Of a stretch of DNA of 64,000 nucleotides, positions 12,160 to 23,227 are shown in pieces. The position numbers were made by a program, and so were the translations under genes. The notes under the pieces are model-generated. The model saw only the letters and a list, made by a program, of their open reading frames with translations, was not told the origin of the DNA and did not search any database. Origin of the DNA: Corydoras sp. C115 (taxonomy: Eukaryota; Chordata; Actinopteri; Siluriformes; Callichthyidae); the NCBI GenBank assembly GCA_019802505.1, contig JAFMOC010000003.1:3913001-3977000 (forward strand). Reading direction: 5' to 3'. Positions within the stretch are counted from its first letter, which is position 1, and each line of letters starts with the position of its first letter.

Positions 12160-14340
12160 ACGTGTAGCCGACGTCATGGTGGAAGGTTAACCAGGGAACC
12201 AAAGCTATACGGTAGAGCTGTGCGGATCGATGTAAATATCGATAATATCGATACCAACGCTAGTATTGGTATTGAACAATACTTGCGTAAAAAGATCGAT
12301 ACTCAGGTTTTTTGTGCGCATGTCACAGTACGGAGAGAGAGACTCAGAGTGGGAGATAAAAAAAAGATGTCTGAAAGAAAGAGAAGCGCTGTTTGGCTGT
12401 ATTTTACAGCCGAAAATGTGACATCAGCAACGTGTTCAGTTTGCAAAAAGTCTATTAGTACATTTATTCTATTACAAAGTTATCTAAGAGAAGATAACAT
12501 TAGATAAAGCTTTAATTAGCCTGACAACAAGGAATTTTATAGAACGTTAAAGCAACAGGCAAGTGCACACAATGTAATGAAGCTCAATGAAGCTTAAATA
12601 TTAAAAAAAAAAGTATCGGTATCGAATATCGCGATATTGCCCTGTACATTTTTTATTGGTATTCTTGGTATCGACTGGCACAAAGGTCCGTCTCATAATT
12701 CACAAGTTTTTTGTGCGCATGTCACAGTACGGATCGATACCAAAATTTAATCTCCGTATACTAGGCGTTGGGTTTTTACAGCCGTGCTGATGTCACAACG
12801 CTATGAGACCCACGTGTAGCCGACGTCATGGTGGAAGGTTAACCAGGGAACCAAAGCTATACGGTAGAGCAGTGCGGATCGATATAAATATCGATAATAT
12901 CGATACCAACGCTAGTATTGGTATTGAACAATACTTGCGTAAAAAGATCGATACTCAAGTTTTTTGTGCGCATGTCACAGTATGGAGAGAGAGACTCGGA
13001 GTGGGAGATAAAAAAAGATGTCTGAAAGAAAGAGAAGCGCTGTTTGGCTGTATTTTACAGCCGAAAATGTGACATCAGCAACGTGTTCAGTTTGCAAAAA
13101 GTCTATTAGTACATTTATTCTATTACAAAGTTATCTAAGAGAAGATAACATTAGATAAAGCTTTAATTATCCCACAAGGAATTTTATAGAATTAAAGCAA
13201 CAGGCAAATGCACACAATGTAATGAAGCTCAATGAAGCTTAAATATTTTTAAAAAAAGTATCGGTATCGAATATCGCGATATTGGCCCTGTATTTACTTG
13301 GTATCGGATCGATACCAAAATTCTTGGTATCGCACAGCTCTACTATACGGCGTTGGGTTGTCACGTGCTGATGTGCGACGCTATTCCCGCCATCTTAGAG
13401 ACTGGCAAAGGTCCGTCTCATAATTCTAATTTCAAGTTTTTTGTGCGCATGTCACAGTACGGAGAGAGAGACTCGGAGTGGGAGATAAAAAAAGATGTCT
13501 GAAAGAAAGAGAAGCGCTGTTTGGCTGTATTTTAGAGCCGAAAATGTGACATCAGCAACGTGTTCAGTTTGCAAAAAGTCTATTAGTACATTTATTCTAT
13601 TACAAAGTTATCTAAGAGAAGATAACATTAGATAAAGCTTTAATTATCCCACAACAAGGAATTTTATAGAATTAAAGCAACAGGCAAGTGCACACAATGT
13701 AATTAAGCTCAATGAAGCCTAAATATTAAAAAAAGTATCGGTATCGAATATCGCGATATTGGCCCTGTATTTACTTGGTATCGGATCGATACCAAAATTC
13801 TTGGTATCGCACAGCTCTACTATACGGCGTTGGGTTGTCACGTGCTGATGTGCGACGCTATTCCCGCCATCTTAGAGACTGGCAAAGGTCCGTCTCATAA
13901 TTCTAATTTCAAGTTTTTTGTGCGCATGTCACAGTACGGAGAGAGAGACTCGGAGTGGGAGATAAAAAAAGATGTCTGAAAGAAAGAGAAGCGCTGTTTG
14001 GCTGTATTTTAGAGCCGAAAATGTGACATCAGCAACGTGTTCAGTTTGCAAAAAGTCTATTAGTACATTTATTCTATTACAAAGTTATCTAAGAGAAGAT
14101 AACATTAGATAAAGCTTTAATTATCCCACAACAAGGAATTTTATAGAATTAAAGCAACAGGCAAGTGCACACAATGTAATTAAGCTCAATGAAGCCTAAA
14201 TATTAAAAAAGTATCGGTATCGAATATCGAGATATTGGCCCTGTATTTTCTTGGTATCGCACAGCTCTACTATACGGCGTTGGGTTGTCACGTGCTGATG
14301 TGCGACGCTATTCCCGCCATTTTAGAGACTGGCAAAGGTC
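12160..14340. repeat. rearranged tandem array of a hAT element and its flank upstream of THAP1
   Basis: Units share a segment from tttgtgcgcatgtcacag to a right terminal repeat. That segment recurs at 12313, 12966, 13443 and 13920, and the last two steps are 477 bases each. A truncated piece lies at 12711. The left terminal repeat (tagagctgtgcgg) is present only at 12213 and 12865. The right one (cgcacagctcta) ends at 13342, 13819 and 14269. The 8-base motif CTATACGG flanks the element on both sides (12205, 12857, 13343, 13820, 14270), which identifies it as the original hAT target-site duplication. Copies 3 and 4 join flank directly to the right part of the element, so the array grew by duplication of element plus flank, not by repeated insertion. 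Confidence 0.85.
12367..12507 (+). pseudogene. hAT transposase N-terminal remnant with BED-type zinc finger
   Basis: Begins MSERKRSAVWLYFTAENV and continues to CSVCKK. This is the start of a BED zinc finger (aromatic residues followed by CxxC), typical of hAT/ZBED transposases. The frame stops after about 46 codons, and the second half of the finger (HxxxH) and the catalytic domain are absent. The same fragment recurs at 13019, 13497 and 13973 in the array. It is a deletion derivative that could not code for an active enzyme. Confidence 0.75.
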
Positions 14341-14518
14341 CGTCTCATAATTCTGCGCGTGCGTACGATTTTCACGCATGCGTTCTACGTGATCAGCGTA
14401 ACTGACATGTCTGTAGCGACAAGACAGAGCGAATACAAAACACAGCGCAATCTTTCTCGAAGGAGGAATTCCAGAAGACATTTCGACAGCGCTGATTATT
14501 GAGGTCGGCTTCAAAACC
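13351..14518 (+). promoter_or_regulatory. THAP1 upstream region with triplicated E-box and YY1-like motifs
   Basis: Each flank copy carries CACGTG (13362, 13839, 14289), a CCGCCATCTT-type YY1 motif (13387-13396, 13864-13873, and ccgccatttt at 14314-14323) and a GGCA core (actggcaaag) like the core bound by THAP1 itself. The copy nearest the gene continues into unique GC-rich DNA that ends at the THAP1 start codon. The promoter role is inferred from position and motifs. No TATA box is seen, as is usual for housekeeping vertebrate promoters. Confidence 0.5.
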
Positions 14519-14589
14519 ATGGTGCAGTCGTGTTCAGCATATGGATGTAAAAATCGATATCACAAAGATAAGAACATTTCGTTTCACAA
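14519..14589 (+). CDS. thap1: THAP1 coding exon 1 (C2CH zinc-finger transcription factor)
   Basis: THAP1 is a sequence-specific nuclear DNA-binding protein that regulates cell-cycle and other genes with the cofactor HCF-1; human mutations cause DYT6 dystonia (known family facts). This exon starts at ATG in a strong context (A at -3, G at +4) and encodes MVQSCSAYGCKNRYHKDKN, holding the first two zinc ligands Cys5 and Cys10. It ends in the middle of Lys24 at AA|gtaagt. Exons 2 (17535-17730) and 3 (20039-20482) continue the frame, giving a predicted 236 residues (human about 213). All junctions are GT-AG and phases agree, so the gene looks intact. It is unlike any other THAP paralogue I know in its MVQSCSAYGC start. 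Confidence 0.95.
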
Positions 14590-15224
14590 GTAAGTCTGGT
14601 TTTACGTCTACTACCAGACTGGATAGTATGAGGGACTTTACTGCATGCTACTGTAAGATGAACACTACTTAGTATGTTAGTGTGCAGTTTGGAAGGCTGC
14701 TAACATCACAGCTAAACTTTAGTTTTTTTCCATTTTTAGGTTGGGGGGTTATTTTAAAACTATTTAGCCACGGATTATTCCTAAATAAGACCGTATACCT
14801 AACAGGAACGAAGGCAAAACGATTAACCAAATGTGCAGAATTATCAGTTACCAGTAGGTTTTGAATTTAGTGTTTATTTTTAACTAAATAAAATGATTTA
14901 ACAAAAAACTCATTTAAGTCTGCATAGTCAATCTGCAATGCCTAATAATTAATTTTATTTATGCTTATTTGTTTTTAGGAAAATGTTAGCAAATCGTGTA
15001 ATTAGATCTTTGTACTTGTATATAATTATACTTATATAATTACAAATAAACTTGACATTTCTGTGCTGCTCCAACTTCCTTACCTTCATTAATGTGATTA
15101 CAGCCCCATCAGATTGTATTATATTTTGTAAAACTATTTTACCCCATATCAAAATGACTGTGATTTTAAATTTGTTTTCTAGCTTTTTTTCCACACATTC
15201 AGTTTAAACATTTAATTAATGCTC
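14590..15224. other. THAP1 intron 1, first part
   Basis: AT-rich intron sequence without recognised repeats. The short frames here lack any family signature. Confidence 0.6.
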
Positions 15225-15399
15225 TCTCTCTCTCTAAATTCAATTCAATTTAAGCTTTATTTGCATGACAAATATTACGGTTGTAGTGCAGAAAACCAGT
15301 GTACAAAATAAAACAAAAACAAGGCTAAAATTACAAAATGTACATAATATACAAATACAAGAAATACTTTAATATACAGATATATATAATTAAAAGTAG

Positions 15400-15453
<54 letters not shown>

Positions 15454-15880
15454 TTGGTTTGGTCACTCTCTGTCCCTCTCCTGGTGACAGTTGTATGTTT
15501 ACAGTGCTGCCAGCTCACCGCTCTCCCTGTGTTCCCCCAGTAGGTGGGGCAGTTTTTCGGTGGGGGTGAGGGAGGTGAAGTTGTGGATGATGTGTGTAAA
15601 TTTGGTGTAGTATTGCTCTCTGATCTCTGTATATTTGGTACATTCCGTGAGGAAGTGCAGCTCTGTCTCAGTTTTATTCAGTGTTTATCACTGACACATC
15701 CTCCTCTCTCGGGGCAGCCAGGACTGCCGGTGTCGCCCCATCTCGATGGCCAGGTGATGTACACTGAGTCTGTTTCAGTGAGCCTTCAATTCCACGTGGT
15801 CCATACACACCACATCCATGTATCTGCATTTAAAATGTTTACATTTATTAGAGTAATTAGAATTCATGCACAAACCTAAC
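15225..15880 (-). mobile_element. antisense LINE 3' end (reverse transcriptase tail remnant)
   Basis: On the minus strand, downstream of 15880, the sequence reads HLAIEMGRHRQSWLPRERRM, then a frame break, then TETELHFLTECTKYTEIRE and a short stretch ending at a stop near 15500. This is the C-terminal tail common to several fish LINEs (Cys/His-containing region after the reverse transcriptase). The plus-strand start (attcaattcaatttaagctt) is the reversed 3' untranslated end. A (GT)n tract sits inside. Decayed and 5'-truncated. Confidence 0.6.
15402..15452. repeat. (GT)n microsatellite
   Basis: About 25 GT units inside the antisense LINE in THAP1 intron 1. Confidence 0.95.
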
Positions 15881-15939
15881 TGATCTTCTCCGAGCATTAT
15901 TGGATGACATCACTGAGCACAGTCATCCAGGCGCATGGT

Positions 15940-16985
15940 TTCTCTTACCACTTACCTCTTACCACTGCTATGCTGATGACACTCAACTTCATCTGTCTTT
16001 TGCCCCTGATGACACCACCATCTCAAATCGGGTATCTGCATGCCTCTCCGACATATCTGTCTGGATGAAGGCCCGTCATCTCAAATTAAACTTAGAAAAA
16101 ACAGAGCTTCTCATTATCCCAGCTAAACCCTCAATCCATCACAACCTGACCTTCCAAATTGATGGCTCCACAATCTCCCCAACTGATTCGGTCCGGAACC
16201 TTGGGTTCACAATAGACTCCCACCTTAAATTCTCTGATCATGTTATCAAAACTGCCCGTTCTTGTAGATTCCTTCTTTATAACATAAGGAAGATCAGACC
16301 CTTTCTGACTAAACATGCTACCCAACTGCTTATTCAAGCCCTAGTCTTATCCCGGCTTGATTATTGTAATGCACTACTTGCCGGTATCCCAACTTCCACC
16401 ATCAGACCTCTTCAACTAATTCAAAACTCTGCAGCCCGACTCGTGTTTAACCAGCCCAAGCGAACTCATGTCACTCCATTACTCACTTCCCTCCATTGGC
16501 TTCCTGTAGCTGCTCGCATTCAGTACAAGTCGCTGACTCTGGCATACAGAACCATTTCTGGATCTTCCCCCTCTTACCTTCACTCTATCTTTTCAAAATA
16601 CACTCCGACTCGTTCACTTCACTCCAGTGATGATTGCCGCCTGGCGATTCCACCTCACCGAGGAGCTAATTCTCACTCCGTGGCGTTCACCACTGCAAAA
16701 TGGTGGAACGATCTTCCCAACTCTGTCCGTAAGGCAGAATCTCTAAACAGTTTTAAGAAACTACTTAAGACGCATCTATTTACCAAATACCTGTTATTAA
16801 ATAAAAAAAATAAAAAAAAGGGGGGGGGGTGCGCAGCTTCGAATAACAATCAGGTTTGATGAACTTGCAGTATAGTTGGTTTTCTCCATGGCTTCTGACT
16901 TGTGGTGTTCTCATTTGTAAGTCGCTTTGGATAAAAGCGTCTGCTAAATGACTAAATGTAATGTAATGTAAATGTAAATGTTGCA
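15940..16985 (+). mobile_element. L2-clade LINE fragment with YADD reverse transcriptase
   Basis: An open frame to 16859 encodes the second half of an L2 reverse transcriptase. It has the catalytic HCYADDTQLHLSF box at 15966-16004, KLNLEKTELL thereafter, RLDYCNALLAGIP, QNSAARLVFNQP, LHWLPVAARIQYKS and a final KKLLKTHLF. The frame is open from YADD to the stop, suggesting a young insertion, but the 5' part is missing so it cannot act alone. The 3' end (gtcgctttggataaaagcg) precedes an (ATGTAA)n tail, like eel UnaL2-type elements. It lies in THAP1 intron 1 in the sense orientation. Confidence 0.92.
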
Positions 16986-17329
16986 TTACACCCTTAAATC
17001 TTCTTTTGAAATTCACCTCATATGTAACTAGGCATCTGATTGTGTCTCCATATATGGATGCTTAAATAAATATTTAAGTAAATATTTTTATTTTTTATAT
17101 CAAATAATGTAATATCTTACGTCAGTTATCTATCTAGAGCTTAATGTTTTATGTGTTTGAAAGAACACTTTTTGGTACTATAGGACTATAGAACAGCATG
17201 TCCTTTAATTAAATAAATAATGACTAGGTGTTATTATTAATAATAAAAATAATAATAATAATAAGTTCAGAAAACAAACTGAAAAAAAGAAATGATCAGA
17301 TGTTTAAATACTTTAGATCATGCACTTTG

Positions 17330-17439
<110 letters not shown>

Positions 17440-17534
17440 ATCTGTTTCAAACACACTTGTGTCCTGCAGATACATATTTTTACTATAACTTTTGTGCTAT
17501 CAAGATGAAAAACAGTCATTGTGCTAATCTTTAG

Positions 17535-17730
17535 GTTCCCTTTGACGAGGCCAGACATCTGTGGAAAATGGGTAGCTGCCATGAAGAGAGGCAACTTTAA
17601 ACCTACCAAGTACAGCAACATCTGCTCACAGCACTTTACTAAAGACTGCTTCAAGCGCGAGTGTAACAACCGGGTGCTGAAAGAGAACGCAGTACCTTCT
17701 TTATTCAGCTTTAACACTTTACAAATTAAG
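17535..17730 (+). CDS. thap1: THAP1 coding exon 2
   Basis: Completes Lys24 and encodes the rest of the THAP domain: FPLTRPDICGKW, then NFKPTKYSNICSQHF with zinc ligands Cys54 and His57, then FKRECNNRVLKENAVPSLF, which includes the AVPxxF motif that closes the domain. Invariant Pro26, Trp36 and Phe58 are all present. The acceptor is ttaatctttag-like (TTTAG) and the donor AAG|gtatgt, ending in phase 0. With exon 1 this gives a complete DNA-binding domain of about 84 residues with no missing key residue. Confidence 0.95.
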
Positions 17731-17920
17731 GTATGTCTGTCTTTCTGTCTGTGTGTGTGCGTGTGTGTGTCTTTCTGTGCGTGTGTGTGTCTTTCTGCGC
17801 ATGTGTGTTTGTCTGTCTCTGTGTGTGTGTGTGTGTGTGTGTCTCTGTCTGTGTATATGTCTGTCTCTGTGTGTGTGTGTGTCTGTCTGTCTGTCTGTCT
17901 GTTTGTGTGTGTCTTTATAA
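17731..17920. repeat. GT/CTGT-rich low-complexity tract
   Basis: Irregular gtgtgt/ctgtct repeats that begin at the THAP1 exon 2 donor. The long Val/Cys/Ser frames are artefacts. The tract lies immediately 5' of the hAT insertion. Confidence 0.9.
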
Positions 17921-18478
17921 GGTAAGTGTACCCATTAGGGCTGCAACAATGAATCGATTATGAAAAGTGTCGTCAACAAATTTCATTATCAATTTGTTGT
18001 GTCGCACGATATAGGCATTACTCGCAATGTTGTAATCACTTACGTCACCAGCAGTGCTGAAAAAATAATAATAAGAGCGGGTTGAACAGAATGAGGCGAA
18101 GCAGAAGTGGAATCTGCGAAACAAGTTTAACAAAGTTTAATAAACTCTACAAATGAACGTGAACCTACAAGCTTTGTGAAAATGATTTGACCTGCACGGA
18201 AGCACCTCGTTGATTATACACCTCTTGAAAGTTGGAGTCACCGATGAGGATGAAGTAACTCAAATAACAGAGTAAATCACTACAATATCCCGAGTTTCTT
18301 TATTTTTGAGGTGAATAAACGTATTTGTGCACTCATACTATTAAAACCAGCAGAACACACTTTATGCTGCTTTGGTTGTTACCTGAATAATGATAGTGAT
18401 GGAGAATGTGTTTTAATTAGCTTAAGCAGTGTTTAAATGTGCTTTATAAATCTTTCTATAATACTTTTTCCCCCTCCT

Positions 18479-19119
18479 GAATGCTTAATGAGGGACACCT
18501 GATGGCATCAAAAATGACGCATATTCCACTTGGCATAGTCTTTCATCAGATGGCTTTTCTGTCTCAAACCTCTTATTTGCCCACCCATGGTATCTGCACT
18601 ATGACTGCACTGATATGTACACTCCTAACTAACCTAATTCAGCATCTCATCATACTGTCATGTCTTTGAATGTAGACGGAATCCCACAGAAAACCCCCAC
18701 AGCACATGGAGGAAATGCAGACTTTACACAGAAAAGATCTGCATTTGCCCCACCCTGGAAACAAACCCTGCACATTTTGGCTTTGCTGTTTTAGTACACT
18801 TAATAAGTAGCTGAACCCAAAATGAGCTATTACTATTTGTAGCCACTAACTGTTTACCATACTGTATTTTTATTTGTGCAGATTAAAATAGGTTTCTGTA
18901 GCCCTTCTTGCTTGCTGAACACAACTTGTTTCTTGTTTTGCTCTCAATAAGAAAGAACACTTTACAGTTATAGTGTTTCGACTCCTTACTGATAAGGTTA
19001 TAAACTTATTTTATGTTTAAACATCATATTGCTGCTTAATTTTGTTGTACACTTTTACAATGACCATGAAAATCTTTAATTCTTAAATATTTTCTCAGAC
19101 TTTTGAGAAGATTAAGCAT
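18479..19119. repeat. direct repeat, copy 1 (with 20888-21509)
   Basis: Begins gaatgcttaatg and ends gagaagattaagcat. It is highly similar over its length to 20888-21509, with a few small indels. Copy 1 lies inside the hAT element and copy 2 after THAP1 exon 3. Within it, a stretch like gaggaaatgcagactttaca resembles a DANA-type SINE on the minus strand. Confidence 0.85.
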
Positions 19120-19124
19120 ATATA

Positions 19125-19210
<86 letters not shown>
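19118..19210. repeat. (TA)n microsatellite
   Basis: TA run inside the hAT element of THAP1 intron 2. Confidence 0.97.
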
Positions 19211-19212
<2 letters not shown>

Positions 19213-20038
19213 TCTTTAAATGTGCTTTATTAATACATACAACTTGTACATAATGGTGGTAATTAATGATTAAGCTTCATGTTTTAATTTTTTGACAAAG
19301 TATGAGTGAAGACACTGCACTCTATGGGAGTGAAGGAGTATGAATTGCATTTAGACGGGGATTAGGTAACATATTAGAGATACTCAAATTTGTATTATTA
19401 TTATTTTTTATTTTTTTTTTGCACACTATGCTGTGTGTACGATTTGTGCTTGATTGCTTTTTTGGCTACTTAGATGCCTTAAACTCGTACTGTAAATAAA
19501 ACCAGACATTTATTGACCTATTTAATAAATACATTTATTGATATTTTTCTTTATCCGATTCACCGAATTATCAAAAAAAATAATAGACAGGTTAATCGGT
19601 TATCAAAGCAATCGTTAGTTGCAGCCCTAGTATCAATTAACTCCACTATTTAGTGGATAGTTTCACTATTTTTCCTAGATTTCACATAATTTGTAACACC
19701 TAATATTGAACACAATTTCACTCTGATTTAAATATTTATTAATCCTTCTCAATAAAGTTTTATCTAATCTAAAGTGTTTCAGTGTACATGAGAAAGTGAG
19801 TGGGAGAAAGCATGGGAAGGGGAGGGGCTATGTCATGCATCACACTGCACATGGCACTACAGTAAATTAAGATTTTAATCATTTTATTTTATAAATTGAA
19901 AAATCGCTTCTGTGCCTGGTAAAGTTGGCAGCCTGCCACAAATAAATCCTTGCACAGGACTAAATCTGCTTTTTAAACAGTTTCCCTTTGGTATGCTATT
20001 TCCCAGTTAACCTGAATTGCAGTTTCCAATGTGCACAG

Positions 20039-20482
20039 GCTGAATCATTAGAAGACACCTATACTTCAGAGGTGGATTTTAGCCTTATTCAGGAACCAGA
20101 TGTTCTGCAACCCCAAGATCCTGAACATTTTACATCTGCCTGCAACCCTGCTACCTTTCCTGTTCCTCTTAGAGAAGACAGCCAGGACCTGCGAGCAGGT
20201 ACCTTTGTGTCATGTGACCACAACTACACGGTGGAGGACACGGTGCAGCAGAAGAGACGTGTGGAACAACTGGAGGATCAGTTGCACAAACTGAGGCGGA
20301 AGCTAAAGACACTGAGGCAAAAGTGCAGGCGCCAGGAAAGACAGTTGCAGCGGTTCCGAGCCATGGAGGAGGAGCTCGCGAAAAGTGGGAGGAAAGGGGT
20401 GGAACTCGGAGACAGCTACCTCATTCTGCCTAGCGAACTGCTCTCAGCACTGAAAGGCATCAGTACTGTTAAAGGCTTGTGA
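20039..20482 (+). CDS. thap1: THAP1 coding exon 3 (coiled coil and HCF-1 motif)
   Basis: The acceptor is gtgcacag|GCT in phase 0; the earlier ttgcag would meet an immediate stop and is rejected. The exon encodes about 147 residues: an acidic low-complexity linker, then the HCF-1-binding motif DHNY (about residues 149-152), then a basic heptad coiled coil of about 50 residues (from QQKRRVEQLEDQLHKL to about EELAK), then GDSYLILP near the end, which matches the conserved THAP1 tail. The stop is TGA at 20480-20482. A polyadenylation signal AATAAA lies at 20863-20868. The linker differs from mammals in length, which is common for this region. Confidence 0.93.
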   Translation, partial: AESLEDTYTSEVDFSLIQEPDVLQPQDPEHFTSACNPATFPVPLREDSQDLRAGTFVSCDHNYTVEDTVQQKRRVEQLEDQLHKLRRKLKTLRQKCRRQERQLQRFRAMEEELAKSGRKGVELGDSYLILPSELLSALKGISTVKGL

Positions 20483-20887
20483 GTTCTGATACACCTTATG
20501 CAAAGGACCAGAGTCTTTCCACACAGACAATTCAGTTAGAAATATTATGACTTGATGCACTTTTTAGATCACACACATTCTTCATAGTTTAATAGAGAAT
20601 TCCACAATGTGTTTGTTTCGTTATTATTATGCTTTATTTTAACTTCATATTCTGATGGATCTGGGTTACTTGTGACTGAAAGCTCTTCTGTGTCAGTATT
20701 TACTTGAATTTGAGTGAAATCTAACAGTACCTCTCTTATTAAATAGGTATGCCTAATTATTAAAAAAACGTAAATAGAGCATCCAGTGAGTATTATTTCA
20801 AACTTCATCCACTCAAATATACTTCACAATTTTAATTTATAATTATCTGATCGCTTTATTAAAATAAAGCATACATGCACCCTTACA
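20483..20887 (+). other. THAP1 3' untranslated region
   Basis: Sequence from the stop codon to just past AATAAA (20863-20868). It is AT-rich with no repeat. The end is inferred from the signal. Confidence 0.6.
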
Positions 20888-21509
20888 GAATGCTTAATGG
20901 CACCCGATGGCATCAAAAATGATGCATATTCCACTTGGTATAGTCTGTCATCGAATGCCCTTTCTGTCTCAACCCTCTTATTTGCCCACCCATGGTACCT
21001 GCACTATGACTGCACTGATATGTACACTCCTAACCTAATTTAGCATCTCATCATACTGTCATGTCTTTGAATGTAGAAGAAATCCCACAGAAAACCCACA
21101 CAGCACATGGAGGAAATGCAGACTTTACACAGAAAAGATCTGCATTTGCCCCACTTTGGAAACAAACCCTGCACCTTTTGGCTTTGCTGTTTTAGTACAC
21201 TTAATAAGTAGCTGAACCCATTTGTAGCCAGTCTGACCTCACTGTTCACCATACTGTGTTTTCATTTGTGCAGATTTAAAATAGGTTTCTGTAGCCCTTC
21301 TTGCTTGTTGAACCCAACTGGTTCTTGTTATGTCTTCTTACAGTTACAGTGGTTCGACCCCTTACTGATAAGGTTATAAACTTATTTTATGTTTATGCAT
21401 CATATTGCTGCTTAATTTTGTTGTACACTTTTGCACTGACCATAAAAATCTTATCTTAAATTGCATTAATTCTTAAATATTTCCTCAGACTTTTGAGAAG
21501 ATTAAGCAT
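20888..21509. repeat. direct repeat, copy 2 (with 18479-19119)
   Basis: Same order of sequence as copy 1, from gaatgcttaatgg to gagaagattaagcat. It starts directly after the THAP1 polyadenylation signal and so flanks the terminal exon. Confidence 0.85.
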
Positions 21510-22287
21510 TTATTAAAAAAAAAATGTATCGAGATGCTTAATAAGTTTGCCTTTCCCACAATGGGGAAATTCATATTCTCAGCAGCAAAGTGACAGTAAT
21601 TGGGAAAGATACATATAATATATCTATTATGAGAAGAAATTAAATTAAAATTGAATAATTACAATAGAAATAAAAATCAGTATATACAAATAAAAAGCAC
21701 AGTTATGTACATTACATAATACAGTGAGGAAGACAACAGACAACAAAATGTTGCACTTAGAATCATTGGATAGTTATTATACAGGGTTGAATTCAAGGGG
21801 CATCCACAGAGAAACCAATACAGATGTTTTAAAAAAATGGCAAACGCTACACTCTGAATTAAACTGAGCACCATGTTTCCGAGGTGATGCATTATCCACT
21901 AAACTTCTGAGTCAGCCATCAACAAGGTTATCATCTCATCTCATTAGACTGATTAGACTGATAGACTGATAGATTTTTCTGAAGTATTATTGTGCCTAAT
22001 ATTTGGATCAGTTTAGGGGTCAAAACAAGCAAATCACATCATAGCTGTGATATTAACATTCAGTTGCATGACGATCAGTGCTTCCAAAATACTAAACAGT
22101 AATGTGTTGTATTGATGATAGTTTTTTGTTGAAAATGCTTTGTTGCAACCTGAAGAGATCTATGAGAGAATTTCAGATTTCAGCATCTGTAATAAATAAT
22201 GAATCTTTGCTCAGGTCAGGTTCACAGCATCTGCTTGGCTGAATTTTTTTTTGGAATGCTGTGTTTTATGTGCAAAAAAAAAAAAAT

Positions 22288-22352
<65 letters not shown>

Positions 22353-23227
22353 TATATATATTATAAATTAAAGCTAATTAAATAATTGTTCTTTTTTTAT
22401 TGTAGTGATTTTTTTTTCACTACAATAAAATAGTAGTGATTTTAAATAGTCCAGGTAAAGTTTATACAATAAGTGCAGAATTTTCCATGTTTCATTCCAG
22501 CTCTGGAATAAAAAAGTGGAAAATTTAATAAACCCTTGTAAAACTTTTTTTCTGTATTCAGACTAATAAATAATTATAGTCCTAATTATTCATTTTTTAT
22601 TTTTTATTTCTATTCAATTCTTAGAACCAAACAAATTTAAGTAATTTAAGTCTAGAAGGATTAAAGCTGTGATTAAAGCTGTGTTTCATTTTTGTAACTG
22701 ATCAGTGTTCTTCAACAATAGTATTATGTTCATTTATTCTTATACACTGGAGAATTCAAACAGATACAAGATATACAGGCTTTAATTAGCTGATAGTGAT
22801 TGATTTAAAATTGGTAAAAGTTACAAATCATAAAGCCTGTTTCTGGTAAATAACTTATGCAATTAGTAAATTACTGATGTCATTAATGCAGCTTAGGGTA
22901 ATGAACATGTACATTTTTGAATTGATAACAATTTCACAATTCAAAGCTTTTTAAGTTTTAAAATGTTTATGCAATAGATGCAACAACTCTGTTGAATGAC
23001 CATTAAGCCACCGTTTTCTAAACAAAGTTGTTTTCATGAATAAATCAGTATTGGTAGCTAAATTTTCCTGAAAATTTATTTGTTAATATAATTGTTATTT
23101 AAATGTATAAAAAGAATATATTACAGAATTGTATTATGAAAGCATAGTCAAAGGTTAACTCTCGTGCATGTTCATCGTACATGTTCATCGTACATTTGAT
23201 ATGTTTTTTTTGATATGTTTGATCATA
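21510..23227. other. non-coding AT-rich stretch
   Basis: Contains a (TA)n run at 22293-22362 and otherwise no gene or repeat that I recognise. A palindrome-like ttttttcactacaataaaat/attgtagtgat pair lies near 22390-22440. Confidence 0.5.
22293..22362. repeat. (TA)n microsatellite
   Basis: TA run, preceded by an A run, with one cagtat interruption. Confidence 0.95.

Larger units (their letters stand above)
17936..19629. mobile_element. non-autonomous hAT element in THAP1 intron 2
   Basis: It starts TAGGGCTGCAAC and ends GTTGCAGCCCTA, a 12-base perfect terminal inverted repeat typical of fish hAT elements. The flanking 8 bases are gtacccat (17928) and gtatcaat (19630), matching at 6 of 8 positions and consistent with a diverged hAT target-site duplication. 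No transposase frame remains. The interior contains a (TA)n tract (19118-19210) and one copy of the direct repeat described separately. Confidence 0.8.

Noticed and set aside
16131..16337. Minus-strand 68-codon frame
   Set aside because: Shadow of the L2 reverse transcriptase frame.
17733..17963. Ser/Val/Cys-rich frames
   Set aside because: Low-complexity GT/CTGT tract in THAP1 intron 2.
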